Below, piece after piece: positions 44,089 through 51,903 of a stretch of DNA of 64,000 bases. The DNA lies in assembly GCF_030372065.1 (NCBI RefSeq), contig NZ_JAUDEA010000005.1, positions 62,001 to 126,000 on the forward strand. Direction: 5' to 3'. The position numbers and the translations under genes are program-made. Every line of letters starts with the position of its first letter. The stretch's first letter is position 1. This stretch comes from Thermophilibacter provencensis. GTDB lineage: Bacteria; Actinomycetota; Coriobacteriia; Coriobacteriales; Atopobiaceae. The notes beneath the pieces are model-generated. The model did not search any database. It had not been told where the DNA came from and saw only the letters and a program-made list of their open reading frames with translations.

Positions 44089-45891
44089 ATGGGAATTCTC
44101 ATTGGGCTTGAGCACGTGGGGCACGAGTGGCCCGGCAAGCGCGTGCTGGAGGACCAGACCATAGGCATCAACGAGGGCGAGCGCATCGGCATCGTTGGCC
44201 GCAACGGCGACGGCAAGTCCACGCTGCTGGAGATCGTGGGTCACGTGCTGGAGCCGGACGCGGGCACTGTGACGTGGCGGCGCAACATCTCTGTGGGTTA
44301 TCTCGGGCAGGCCGACCAGCTCGCGGATGGAGACCCCGTGCGCCACGCGATCTTCGGCGACGTCCCCGAGTACACCTGGGCATCTGATGCGCGCATCCGC
44401 GCTATTCTGGACGAGCTTGTGGGTGACCTCGACCTGGGCGGCGCCGTGGGCGAGCTCTCCGGCGGGCAGCGCCGTCGCGTGGACCTCTGCCGCGTGCTCT
44501 GCCACACCTGGGACGTCATCCTCATGGACGAGCCGACCAACCACCTTGACCTGGCCGCCATTGAGTGGCTGGCCGACCACCTGCGCCGTCGCTGGCCGGC
44601 GGGGGAGGGCGCGCTCCTGGTGGTTACCCACGACCGCTGGTTTCTCGACGAGGTCTGCGAGCACATGTGGGAGGTCCACGACCGCCGAATCGAGCCGTTT
44701 GAGGGCGGCTACTCCGCCTACATCCAGCAGCGCGTGGAGCGCGAGCGCCAGGCGGCCGTCATGGAGGAGCGCCGCCAGAACACGCTGCGCAAGGAGCTCA
44801 ACTGGCTCGCGCACGGCGCCAAGGCCCGCACGAGCAAGCCGAAGTTTCGCATCGAGGCGGCGCGCGCCCTCATTGCCAACGACCCGCCGCTCAGAAACCC
44901 GCTCGAGCTCAAGCGCCTTGCCGTGAGCCGCCTGGGCAAGCAGGTCATTGAGATGAAGGGCGTGAGCTTTGCGTATCCCGGCGGCCCCCGCGTGATCGAG
45001 GACGTGGACTGGCTCATCGGCCCCGGGGATCGCTACGGCATCCTCGGCGCCAACGGAGCGGGCAAGTCCACGCTGCTCGCGCTCATGACGGGCGCGCTCA
45101 CGCCCACGTCCGGCACCGTGAAGATCGGCGCGTCCGTGCGCTTTGGCTTCATGAGCCAGCACCTCGACGCGCTGGGCGAGAAGGACGACTGGCGCGTGCT
45201 CGAGGTGCTCGGCCGCTACAAGCGCAGCTACCTCGTGGGCGGCAAGATGCAGAGCCCCACGCAGCTCATCGAGCGGCTGGGCTTTGAGCAGCGCGAGCTG
45301 CAGAACTTCATCAGGGACCTCTCCGGCGGGCAGCGGCGGCGTCTGGCGCTTCTGTGCGTGATCCTGGAGGAGCCCAACGTGCTCGTGCTCGACGAGCCGG
45401 GCAACGACCTGGACACGGACATGCTCGCCGTGATGGAGGACCTGCTCGACAGCTGGCCCGGGACGCTCCTTGTGGTCTCGCACGACCGCTACCTCATGGA
45501 GCGTGTAACCGACGACCAGTTTGCGCTCATTGACGGCCACGTACGCCACGTGCCCGGCGGCGTGGACGAGTACCTGCGCCTGCTTGGCGAGAAGGGCGTG
45601 GAGTCGCAGGCAGAGACCGCTGCGCAAGGGGACGGCCCTTCTCGCCCCGCTTCTGCCGGGCTTTCCAACCAGGAGCGCCGCGAGCTCAAGAAGCGCTTTG
45701 ACGCGGTGAGCCGCAAGCTGGAGAAGACGGCGGGGGAGCCCGACCGTCTGCGCGCCGAGATGGCCGTCGTGGACGCGAGCGACTACGCCGCCCTCATGGC
45801 CGCTCAGGAGGCGCTGGACGCGTGCCTTGCCGAGCGCGAGGCCCTCGAGGACGAATGGCTTGAGCTTTCCGACCGCCTCGGCATCGAATGA
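44089..45891 (+). CDS. ABC-F family ATPase, second copy
   Basis: Another twin-ATPase ABC-F protein, 600 residues, diverged from the one at 26162. Walker A GRNGDGKST and GANGAGKST, signatures LSGGQRRR (twice), Walker [15 protein letters not shown] and VLVLDEPGNDLDTD, and a C-terminal coiled coil (about 520-600). Note the first Walker A has Asp for the usual Ala and the second Walker B has EPGND rather than EPTNH. TATAAT at 44049-44054 and GGAGGGG at 44073-44079 fix ATG 44089 against an upstream frame from 43924. The stop TGA lies within the palindrome at 45888. Uup-like function is possible. Confidence 0.9.
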   Translation: MGILIGLEHVGHEWPGKRVLEDQTIGINEGERIGIVGRNGDGKSTLLEIVGHVLEPDAGTVTWRRNISVGYLGQADQLADGDPVRHAIFGDVPEYTWASDARIRAILDELVGDLDLGGAVGELSGGQRRRVDLCRVLCHTWDVILMDEPTNHLDLAAIEWLADHLRRRWPAGEGALLVVTHDRWFLDEVCEHMWEVHDRRIEPFEGGYSAYIQQRVERERQAAVMEERRQNTLRKELNWLAHGAKARTSKPKFRIEAARALIANDPPLRNPLELKRLAVSRLGKQVIEMKGVSFAYPGGPRVIEDVDWLIGPGDRYGILGANGAGKSTLLALMTGALTPTSGTVKIGASVRFGFMSQHLDALGEKDDWRVLEVLGRYKRSYLVGGKMQSPTQLIERLGFEQRELQNFIRDLSGGQRRRLALLCVILEEPNVLVLDEPGNDLDTDMLAVMEDLLDSWPGTLLVVSHDRYLMERVTDDQFALIDGHVRHVPGGVDEYLRLLGEKGVESQAETAAQGDGPSRPASAGLSNQERRELKKRFDAVSRKLEKTAGEPDRLRAEMAVVDASDYAALMAAQEALDACLAEREALEDEWLELSDRLGIE

Positions 45892-45922
45892 TCCAAAAGG
45901 GGACAGACCCCTTTTGGATCAT
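45888..45922. repeat. Perfect GGGGACAGACCCC palindrome shared by two stop codons
   Basis: ATGATCCAAAAGGGG and CCCCTTTTGGATCAT are perfect complements around ACAGA. The plus-strand ABC-F stop TGA (45889-45891) lies in the left arm and the minus-strand flavodoxin stop (45919-45921) in the right arm, so it separates convergent genes and likely ends both transcripts. Same family as 20028-20060. Confidence 0.92.
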
Positions 45923-46392
45923 AGGGCAGCGCTGAGGGCGGCCTCAAAGGCGTCGAGGTCCGCTGCGTTGGGGTGGCCGAGCGCGCGGTCGAAGTTCTCG
46001 ATCATGGGCGCAAAGCGCGCGGGGTCAGTCTCGGCCAGCTTGACGTAGCGATCGCGCACGGCGGGTGGCATCTGACCCTGGCACATGAAGCGCCCCACAA
46101 CCTGGGCACCCTCAGGCAGCGCGGAGGCAAAGCGGTCGAGCACGCGGTCGTAGTACACCTGGCTGCCGCCAAAGCCGCAGGTGCCAAAAAGGAAGACGCG
46201 CTTGCCGGCGAGCTGGGGGAGCGCGTCCTCCAGCGCGGGGTCAAGCCCGCCCTTGTCGGTCCAGGAGCCAATGAGCACGAGGTCGGCGTCTGTCGCGGGC
46301 ACCTCGTTCTTCTCGCTCAGGACCTCGCGGGCGCGCTGTGCGAGCTTCTTGGTGTTGCCTGTCTTTGAGCTGCAGATGATTGCGTAGGTCAT
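45919..46392 (-). CDS. Flavodoxin family protein
   Basis: A 157-residue FMN-binding protein. The phosphate loop is CSSKTGNTKKLA near residues 7-18, with LVLIGSWTDKGGLDPAL and VFLFGTCGFGGSQVYYDR as the second and third loops. AAGGAGG before minus-strand ATG 46392 fixes the start. The extended C-terminal half (PPAVRDRYVKLAETDPARF) resembles the flavodoxin-like proteins of gut anaerobes. It could serve as an electron carrier or reductase partner; the partner is unknown. Confidence 0.85.
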   Translation of the reverse strand: MTYAIICSSKTGNTKKLAQRAREVLSEKNEVPATDADLVLIGSWTDKGGLDPALEDALPQLAGKRVFLFGTCGFGGSQVYYDRVLDRFASALPEGAQVVGRFMCQGQMPPAVRDRYVKLAETDPARFAPMIENFDRALGHPNAADLDAFEAALSAAL

Positions 46393-46438
46393 GATGCCTC
46401 CTTGGTTGGCTGGCACTCTTGTACCCTGCTTGTGGGCC

Positions 46439-46753
46439 CTATACCTCCCACGAGCAATTCTTCATATCAACCCGACCGTTTGGAAGGAAGCGCACGCCCT
46501 CGGCCTCGAGCATGCGACGTTGCTCGCCGGGGCCGCCAAAGGCAAAGCCCGGCGCGAGCGAGCCGTCCGAGAAGATCACGCGATGGCAGGGAACCCCGCC
46601 GGCAATGCCGGGGCTGCCGTGCATGGCATAGCCCACCTGGCGCGCGCACCGCGGTGCGCCCATGAGGCGCGCCACCTGGCCGTAGGTTGCCACGCGCCCC
46701 TCGGGAATCTGGCGCACCACGTCCCAGGCGCGCTCGAAGAAGGTCCTCTCCAT
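46439..46753 (-). CDS. MGMT/alkyltransferase-like domain protein
   Basis: A 104-residue stand-alone DNA-binding/alkyl-transfer domain of the O6-methylguanine-DNA methyltransferase family: FFERAWDVVRQIPEGRVATYGQ (helix-turn-helix) and GGVPCHRVIFSDGSLA. The active-site Cys of the PCHR motif is kept, unlike alkyltransferase-like (Atl) proteins, which have Trp there, yet the N-terminal domain of full MGMT is missing. Either a minimal alkyltransferase or an Atl-like sensor. It lies 46 bases upstream of the flavodoxin gene on the same strand. Confidence 0.85.
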   Translation of the reverse strand: MERTFFERAWDVVRQIPEGRVATYGQVARLMGAPRCARQVGYAMHGSPGIAGGVPCHRVIFSDGSLAPGFAFGGPGEQRRMLEAEGVRFLPNGRVDMKNCSWEV

Positions 46754-46805
46754 CGCTCCTCCAATCCGCTATGCTCAGGCTACCACCTAACCGAGAGGGG
46801 AAGCC

Positions 46806-47360
46806 ATGAAGCTCGACAAGAACGCTACCGCGCTGCTCGTCATTGACGCCATCGAGGCCACGGGCGCGGACACGCTCTACGACCCCGACGCCGCCACCGC
46901 CGCATACCGCGACGCGGTGGCGCGCGCTGTTGCTGCCTGCCACGCTGCTGGCGTCCCGGTGATCTTCTGCAATGACGCGCACATCCGCGGCCTTGATCGC
47001 GAGCTCGAGCTTTGGGGCGAGCATGGCGTGGCCGGCGAGTCCCGCATCTTCCCCCAGATTGAGGTGGGGGAGGGCGACATCATCATCCCCAAGCGCCGCT
47101 ACTCCGGCTTCTTCCAGACCGATCTTGACCTCACCCTGCGCGAGCTTGGCGTCACGACCGTCATTGCCGTGGGCGCGGACACCAACATCTGCGTCCTCCA
47201 CACGCTGGCCGATGCGTACTTCCTAGGCTATGCCTCCGTCGTGGTGACCGACGCCACGATGACCTTCCTCTGCGGCACGCAGGAGGGCGCGCTCGAGCAC
47301 TGTGAGAAGTGCTACGGCTCCACCCTCTGCACCGTCTCCGACCTCGAGGCCGCCCTGTAA
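46806..47360 (+). CDS. Isochorismatase-like cysteine hydrolase
   Basis: A 184-residue protein of the cysteine-hydrolase superfamily (nicotinamidase, isochorismatase, ureidoacrylate hydrolase). Catalytic Asp in LLVIDAIEATG, Lys in IPKRRYSGFFQTDLD, and Cys in GADTNICVLHTLADAYFLGY, followed by VVTDATMTF. The substrate cannot be set from these motifs. GAGAGGGGAAGCC precedes ATG 46806. The stop TAA is directly followed by the TTTGGGGACGTG repeat arm. Confidence 0.86.
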   Translation: MKLDKNATALLVIDAIEATGADTLYDPDAATAAYRDAVARAVAACHAAGVPVIFCNDAHIRGLDRELELWGEHGVAGESRIFPQIEVGEGDIIIPKRRYSGFFQTDLDLTLRELGVTTVIAVGADTNICVLHTLADAYFLGYASVVVTDATMTFLCGTQEGALEHCEKCYGSTLCTVSDLEAAL

Positions 47361-47396
47361 TTTGGGGACGTGTTTTAGAGATTTTGGGACAGGTTT
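47361..47396. repeat. Solo REP-like arm abutting a stop codon
   Basis: TTTGGGGACGTG, TTTTAGAGATTTTGGGACAGG directly after the TAA of the hydrolase gene; it aligns with the arms at 198 and 47637 but lacks the TTTCTCTC segment. Confidence 0.75.
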
Positions 47397-47421
47397 TAGG
47401 CGGGCACGGGGAAAGCTCGTC

Positions 47422-47545
47422 AGAGTTGTGTGTGGTTTTTGAGGGCAGTCCTTAGTATCAAGCCGTTTTGCCCGGGAAATAGCCAGCTCAGAGACTCGAG
47501 CCTCTCCGGCTACTCAGGCTCGGTCAAAAAACCGCACACAACTCT
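47422..47545. repeat. MITE-like inverted repeat with GTTGTGTG termini
   Basis: AGAGTTGTGTGTGGTTTTTG (from 47422) pairs with a segment ending ACCGCACACAACTCT (to 47545), with one mismatch and one indel over about 21 bases. The interior (82 bases) has a nested hairpin, CGAGCCT 47497 with AGGCTCG 47516. A related sequence, AGAGTTGTGTGGTTCTTG, lies at 2475-2492 over the rplS -35 element. No gene is seen in 47361-47808. Confidence 0.7.
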
Positions 47546-47636
47546 CGGGCGCCGCCTAAGAGACCCGTTATCTGGTGTGCTGCACCCCCTGGCAGCTACG
47601 AATTGCTTCGAGAAAGGCCTCGACTGCAAGTAGTTT

Positions 47637-47727
47637 GGGACGTGCTATTTCTCTCAGAGATTTTGGGACAGGTTCGAGGCCAGTGGCCAAACCTGTCCCA
47701 AAATCTCTGAGAGAAACAACACGTCCC
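47637..47727. repeat. REP-like inverted repeat, 38-bp arms
   Basis: Arms 47637-47674 and 47690-47727 are complementary at 36 of 38 bases, beginning GGGACGTG and ending CAGGTT, with a 15-base loop. Same family as 198-346. It lies 82 bases before the DUF3737 gene. Confidence 0.9.
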
Positions 47728-47808
47728 GTTTTGACAGTCCCGCTTTGACGCTTTGCATTATTGACGTAACGTCGCTAAAATCTCTCTCGTATTGAGAGGG
47801 AGATAGAC

Positions 47809-48675
47809 ATGATCATTGAGAACCAGACCTTCGACGAGGAGCGCGCCCTGTATGGTCAGAGGGACCTCGTTGTGCGCAACTGCCGCTTCGACGGTCCCGC
47901 GGACGGCGAGAGCGCCTTCAAGGAGTGCGAGAACGTAACCGTCGAGGGCGCCTTCATGAACCTACGTTACCCGTTCTGGCACGACCACGACCTCGCGCTC
48001 CACAACGTGGAGATGACCGAGCTCTGCCGCGCCGCGCTCTGGTACAGCAGCGACGTGACCATCGAGGACAGCCAGCTCCACGGCATCAAGGCGCTGCGTG
48101 AGTGCGAGGGCGTCCGCATGCGCCGCTGTGACATCGTCTCCCCGGAGTTTGGCTGGTCAACGCGCGGCATCACGATGGAGGACTGCTCCGCCGCAAGCGA
48201 GTACTTCATGATGCGCGCGACCGGCCTGCATCTCCGCAACGTGCGCTTCTCGGGCAAGTACTCGTTCCAGTACATCGAGGACGCGGTCCTTGAGAACTGC
48301 GACTTCGACACCAAGGACGCCTTCTGGCACGCGCGCCACGTCGTCGTGCGCAACTCGCACGTGAAGGGGGAGTACCTCGGCTGGTACAGCGAGGATGTGA
48401 CCTTTGAGAACTGCCTCATCGAGGGCACGCAGCCGCTCTGCTACTGCGAGGGCCTGCGCCTGGTGAACTGCCGGATGGTTGGCTGCGACCTCGCCTTCGA
48501 GCGCAGCCACGTCCAGGCTACGCTCACGGCGCCCGTTGAGAGCATCAAGAACCCGCTCGAGGGAAGCCGCGTCGTCGTGCCGGCGGCGCGCGAGATAATC
48601 CGAGACATCGAAGGCGCAACGGGCGTCGTCGAGCTCACGGGCGGGCCCGGTGCGGACGCTCTTCTCGCTGGCTGA
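47809..48675 (+). CDS. DUF3737 family protein (right-handed beta-helix)
   Basis: A 288-residue protein made of about nine repeating strands of the type VVRNCRFDG, VTVEGAF, LALHNVEM, VTIEDSQLHG, VRMRRCDIV, LHLRNVRFSG, AVLENCDFD and LRLVNCRMVG, the pattern of a parallel beta-helix as in pentapeptide/pectate-lyase-like folds. It matches DUF3737, found in gut Firmicutes and actinobacteria, of unknown function. There is no signal peptide, so it is cytoplasmic. GAGAGGGAG precedes ATG 47809. It is flanked upstream by three repeat elements. Confidence 0.85.
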   Translation: MIIENQTFDEERALYGQRDLVVRNCRFDGPADGESAFKECENVTVEGAFMNLRYPFWHDHDLALHNVEMTELCRAALWYSSDVTIEDSQLHGIKALRECEGVRMRRCDIVSPEFGWSTRGITMEDCSAASEYFMMRATGLHLRNVRFSGKYSFQYIEDAVLENCDFDTKDAFWHARHVVVRNSHVKGEYLGWYSEDVTFENCLIEGTQPLCYCEGLRLVNCRMVGCDLAFERSHVQATLTAPVESIKNPLEGSRVVVPAAREIIRDIEGATGVVELTGGPGADALLAG

Positions 48676-48786
48676 GGGACCAGCTGCGTGGCTTTGCGCG
48701 AGATTGAACCGGGCCTTTCTCGCCGCTGCCGTGTGGAATCCTGCCGTATCCTTAATGGCGCCATAAAGGACTGCGATTGGAGTCAT

Positions 48787-49722
48787 ATGAAGCATACGAG
48801 AGGGATTTTTGCCTTTGGTATTGCGGCTTCGCTTGCGCTTGTCGGCTGCCTGAGCGTCGCCACGCCCGCGTCCGCCGCCGTTGCCCCCTGGGAGACGGAG
48901 GCGGTTTTTGACCTTGACGAGCTGAGCACCATGTATCGTCTCTACAACCAGTACACGGGCGAGCACCTCTACACCGCCGACGCCGAGGAGCGCGCGGACC
49001 TGGTGGGTCGCGGCTGGACCGCCGAGGGCGTGGGCTGGGTTGCGCCGAAGGTCGAGACGCCCGAGAAGGACGCCGATGGCACGTCGGAGGCTGACGCCGA
49101 GGCCACGACCGAGTACGCTCCCGTCTACCGCCTTTACAACAAGTTTGCCCCCGGCGGCGATCACCACTACACGATGGACAAGGACGAGTACGACAGCCTC
49201 GTCGAGATTGGCTGGACGGGCGAGGGCATTGCCTGGTACTCCCTCGACAAGGGGGAGGGCACGCCGCTCTATCGCCTCTACAACCCCTACGTCAAGACGT
49301 GCACGCACCACTACACGCTTGACACGGCCGAGCGCGATCGCCTCGTCTCCCTTGGCTGGAAGTTCGAGGACGTGGCGTGGTACGGTTATCCCGGCGGGCT
49401 CGTTACCGCGTACGAGCAGCTCGGAAAGCCCTACGAGGTTGGCACCACCGGCCCCGACGCCTTCGATTGCTCCGGGTTCATCTGGTACTGCTACGGCAGC
49501 GCTCGCGGCCGCACCACCTCGCAGATCGTAAGCTCGCTCAAGGCGTCCGGCGACTGGACCGAGAACATCGACGAGCTCAAGGTGGGCGACCTCGCCTTCT
49601 CGAGCGCCGGGCACGTGGGCATCTACGTGGGCAACCGCCGCTACATCGAGGCGTCCAACTCCGATACCGGCGTCATCGAGGAGTACATGTACAGCTTCTA
49701 CGGCGGCGGCTCGTACTACTAA
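48787..49722 (+). CDS. Secreted NlpC/P60 protein with three DUF5648-type repeats
   Basis: A 311-residue exported protein. Signal peptide at residues 1-30, possibly a lipoprotein-like LVGC but with an AxA cleavage at ATPASA. Three repeats follow, each YRLYN...HxYT...GW...W (about 48-88, 116-157, 162-204), a motif thought to bind carbohydrate or surface ligands. The C-terminal NlpC/P60 domain has the catalytic Cys in DAFDCSGFIWYCYG and His in SSAGHVGIYVGNRRYIEA, so it should cleave peptidoglycan stem peptides. ATG 48787 follows GGAGTCAT. A hairpin terminator follows at 49776. Confidence 0.9.
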   Translation: MKHTRGIFAFGIAASLALVGCLSVATPASAAVAPWETEAVFDLDELSTMYRLYNQYTGEHLYTADAEERADLVGRGWTAEGVGWVAPKVETPEKDADGTSEADAEATTEYAPVYRLYNKFAPGGDHHYTMDKDEYDSLVEIGWTGEGIAWYSLDKGEGTPLYRLYNPYVKTCTHHYTLDTAERDRLVSLGWKFEDVAWYGYPGGLVTAYEQLGKPYEVGTTGPDAFDCSGFIWYCYGSARGRTTSQIVSSLKASGDWTENIDELKVGDLAFSSAGHVGIYVGNRRYIEASNSDTGVIEEYMYSFYGGGSYY

Positions 49723-49775
49723 GGGGCGGGGCTCGCCGTTTTCGAGCGGAAGCCTGTTCCGTAACGGTTGGGATG

Positions 49776-49841
49776 GTTTTGGGCAACAAGTTTGATGTGT
49801 GGGCGCGTCTCGCATAAAACTTGTTGCCCAAAACTCTTTTT
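49776..49841 (+). terminator. 18-bp perfect stem, terminator of the NlpC/P60 gene
   Basis: GTTTTGGGCAACAAGTTT (49776-49793) and AAACTTGTTGCCCAAAAC (49817-49834) are perfect complements with a 23-base loop, followed by TCTTTTTAT. Single arms of the same sequence occur at 18137-18155 and, weaker, near 49907-49925, so it is also a repeat family. Confidence 0.85.
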
Positions 49842-50022
49842 ATGGAGCGATTTCTTAACAGCGGATAAGAGTATGGCGCCGAGAAGGACCTGGCGGAGAG
49901 AGGGGCATCAAACATGTTGCCCACAACTTGTCGTTTTGTCCCGAATCGGCCGTTCCCGCTGACACGTTGGCGTCTCGAACGCAAAAGTTCCTCTTCCCGG
50001 CAGCGGCCGTTGCTCGCAAGGC
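49842..50022. other. Non-coding stretch
   Basis: No gene seen. It holds a degenerate CATCAAACATGTTGCCCACA copy near 49907 and a GAGAAGGACC segment; otherwise featureless. Confidence 0.5.
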
Positions 50023-50119
50023 TATGTACACTGTTGCAGGTTTGATGCTCTTCTCGCAAGTCTGTGACCTGCGGGTTTGTCGACGCTGACGCCCCGAAAA
50101 AGTTTCAACTGTGTACATA
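50023..50119. mobile_element. 97-bp element with TATGTACAC termini, copy A
   Basis: Begins TATGTACACTGTT and ends AACTGTGTACATA, terminal inverted repeats matching at 12 of 13 bases. Ungapped alignment with the reverse complement of 50517-50613 gives 81 of 97 identical positions. It carries no gene. No target-site duplication is evident (flanks AGGC and CCCT). Confidence 0.85.
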
Positions 50120-50145
50120 CCCTACAGACGGGCAGCAGTCTAATG

Positions 50146-50174
50146 AAAAAGGCCTCGGGAATGACCCCGAGACC
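50146..50174 (-). terminator. Terminator of tRNA-Pro
   Basis: Minus strand GGTCTCGGGG and CCCGAGGCC pair (one G-U) across TCATT, followed by TTTTTC. Confidence 0.85.
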
Positions 50175-50184
50175 CCTCAATTAC

Positions 50185-50261
<77 letters not shown>

Positions 50262-50516
50262 TTTGCGAAGAAGTACTCTATCACTCCCTCATTTTGGATG
50301 CAAGAACAAAGTTCCGATTAATTGGACTGGAGATAAGATCCGCCGGGCTATATAAGGCAGTGCCGGGAGTCGAACCCCGTCGCGACGCCCGCACAGTGGG
50401 GAATGGATGCTACGGCCGCTACGCTCAAGACCTCCCCCCTCGCGCCTTGCTTCTTTCACAACATTCTTCTCGCTTCATAGCTCAACTTCTCTCACATGGT
50501 TGTGTCCAGTGGAGGG
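50262..50516. other. Non-coding stretch upstream of tRNA-Pro
   Basis: About 255 bases with the tRNA promoter region and two TTCTTCTCGC-like motifs; no gene supported. Confidence 0.5.
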
Positions 50517-50613
50517 TATGTACACAGTTGAAACTTTTTTGAGTTGCCAGTTCCGACAAACTCGCAGGTCAGCGCGTTGCGATAATAGCATCAAACCTGT
50601 AACAGTGTACATA
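50517..50613. mobile_element. 97-bp element with TATGTACAC termini, copy B (inverted)
   Basis: Same length and termini as copy A, in opposite orientation, 84 percent identical without gaps. Differences cluster in the middle (element positions 28-42 and 61-74); both ends are nearly unchanged. It lies 151 bases before serC. Confidence 0.85.
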
Positions 50614-50763
50614 ACCTCCACGGCGCGTCGGCCATGAGGCTGTCGGCGCGTGTGTCGGGCGCGTTTCAGCCCGGCAAACGACGTGTAGCGGCATCGTGCC
50701 CCGCGCCACCGTCAACCTATGATGAAAGGGCACGTAATCCGCGACAAACCACAGGAGGACGAG

Positions 50764-51846
50764 ATGGCACGCGTGTACAACTTCTCCGCAGGCCCCGCCG
50801 TTCTTCCCGAGGAGGTCCTCGAGAAGTGCGCGGGCGAGATGCTCGACTACGCCGGCTGCGGCACGAGCGTCATGGAGATGAGCCACCGATCTTCCGTGTT
50901 CAAGGGCATCATCGAGGGCGCCGAGGCGCGCCTGCGCTCCCTCATGAGCATCCCCGACAACTACAAGGTCATCTTCACCCAGGGCGGCGACTCGCTGCTC
51001 TTCTCCACGGTCTTCATGAACTTGGCCACCAACGGCAAGGCGGACTACGTCATCACGGGCAACTGGGCCAAGAAGGCCTTCCAGGAGGCACAGATCCTCG
51101 GCGACGCGCAGGCCGTTGCCTCCTCGGCCGATAAGAACTTCTCCTACATCCCCGACTGCTCCGACCTGCCCATCCGCGAGGACGCGAGCTACCTTTACAT
51201 CTGCGAGAACAACACGATCTACGGTACCAAGTTCCCCGAGCTCCCCAACACCAAGGGCCACGTGCTCGTGGCGGACCAGAGCTCGATGTTCCTCTCCGAG
51301 CCCGTGGACGTCTCTCGCTACGGCCTCATCCACGCGGGCGTGCAGAAGAACGTGGGCCCCGCGGGCGTGCAGATCGTTATCGTGCGCGAGGACCTCATCC
51401 CCGACGACCTTCCCGGCGTTCCCACGATGCTGCGCCTCAAGACCCAGGCAGACGCCGGCTCGCTCTACAACACGCCCAACTGCTGGGGCATCTACGTCTG
51501 CGGCCTCGTCTTCGAGTGGATCGAGAGGATGGGCGGGCTCGCCGCGATGGGGGAGCGCAACGCCGAGAAGGCCGCCGTGCTCTACGACTTCCTCGACGAG
51601 TCAAAGCTCTTCTCGTCAACGGTGGACCCGAGCTGCCGCTCGCTCATGAACGTCCCCTTTGTCACGGGCAATGAGGACCTTGACGCCGTCTTTGTCAAGG
51701 ACGCGGCCAAGGCGGGTCTCGTCAACCTCAAGGGCCACCGCTCGGTGGGCGGCATGCGCGCCTCGATCTACAACGCCATGCCGCGCGAGGGCGTGGAGGC
51801 GCTCGTTGCCTTCATGAAGGAATTCGAGCTCGCGCACCGCGCGTAA
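50764..51846 (+). CDS. serC: Phosphoserine aminotransferase
   Basis: PLP enzyme making 3-phosphoserine from 3-phosphohydroxypyruvate and glutamate. The 360-residue protein opens VYNFSAGPAVLPEEVLEK and has EMSHRSSVFKGII, FTQGGDSLLFSTV, ENNTIYGTKF, VADQSSMFLSEPVDVSRYG, and the PLP Lys in HAGVQKNVGPAGV, with the C-terminal HRSVGGMRASIYNAMP. CACAGGAGGACGAG precedes ATG 50764. serA follows after 57 bases, a serine operon. Confidence 0.96.
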   Translation: MARVYNFSAGPAVLPEEVLEKCAGEMLDYAGCGTSVMEMSHRSSVFKGIIEGAEARLRSLMSIPDNYKVIFTQGGDSLLFSTVFMNLATNGKADYVITGNWAKKAFQEAQILGDAQAVASSADKNFSYIPDCSDLPIREDASYLYICENNTIYGTKFPELPNTKGHVLVADQSSMFLSEPVDVSRYGLIHAGVQKNVGPAGVQIVIVREDLIPDDLPGVPTMLRLKTQADAGSLYNTPNCWGIYVCGLVFEWIERMGGLAAMGERNAEKAAVLYDFLDESKLFSSTVDPSCRSLMNVPFVTGNEDLDAVFVKDAAKAGLVNLKGHRSVGGMRASIYNAMPREGVEALVAFMKEFELAHRA

Positions 51847-51903
51847 ACCTGACAAAGGTGACAGGGTAACTTGTCATCATTTGTCTTCGCTTGGAGGAAC
51901 ACC

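Noticed and set aside
47430-47633. Small open frame in the repeat-rich gap before DUF3737
   Set aside because: Overlaps an inverted repeat, no ribosome-binding site and no recognisable protein.
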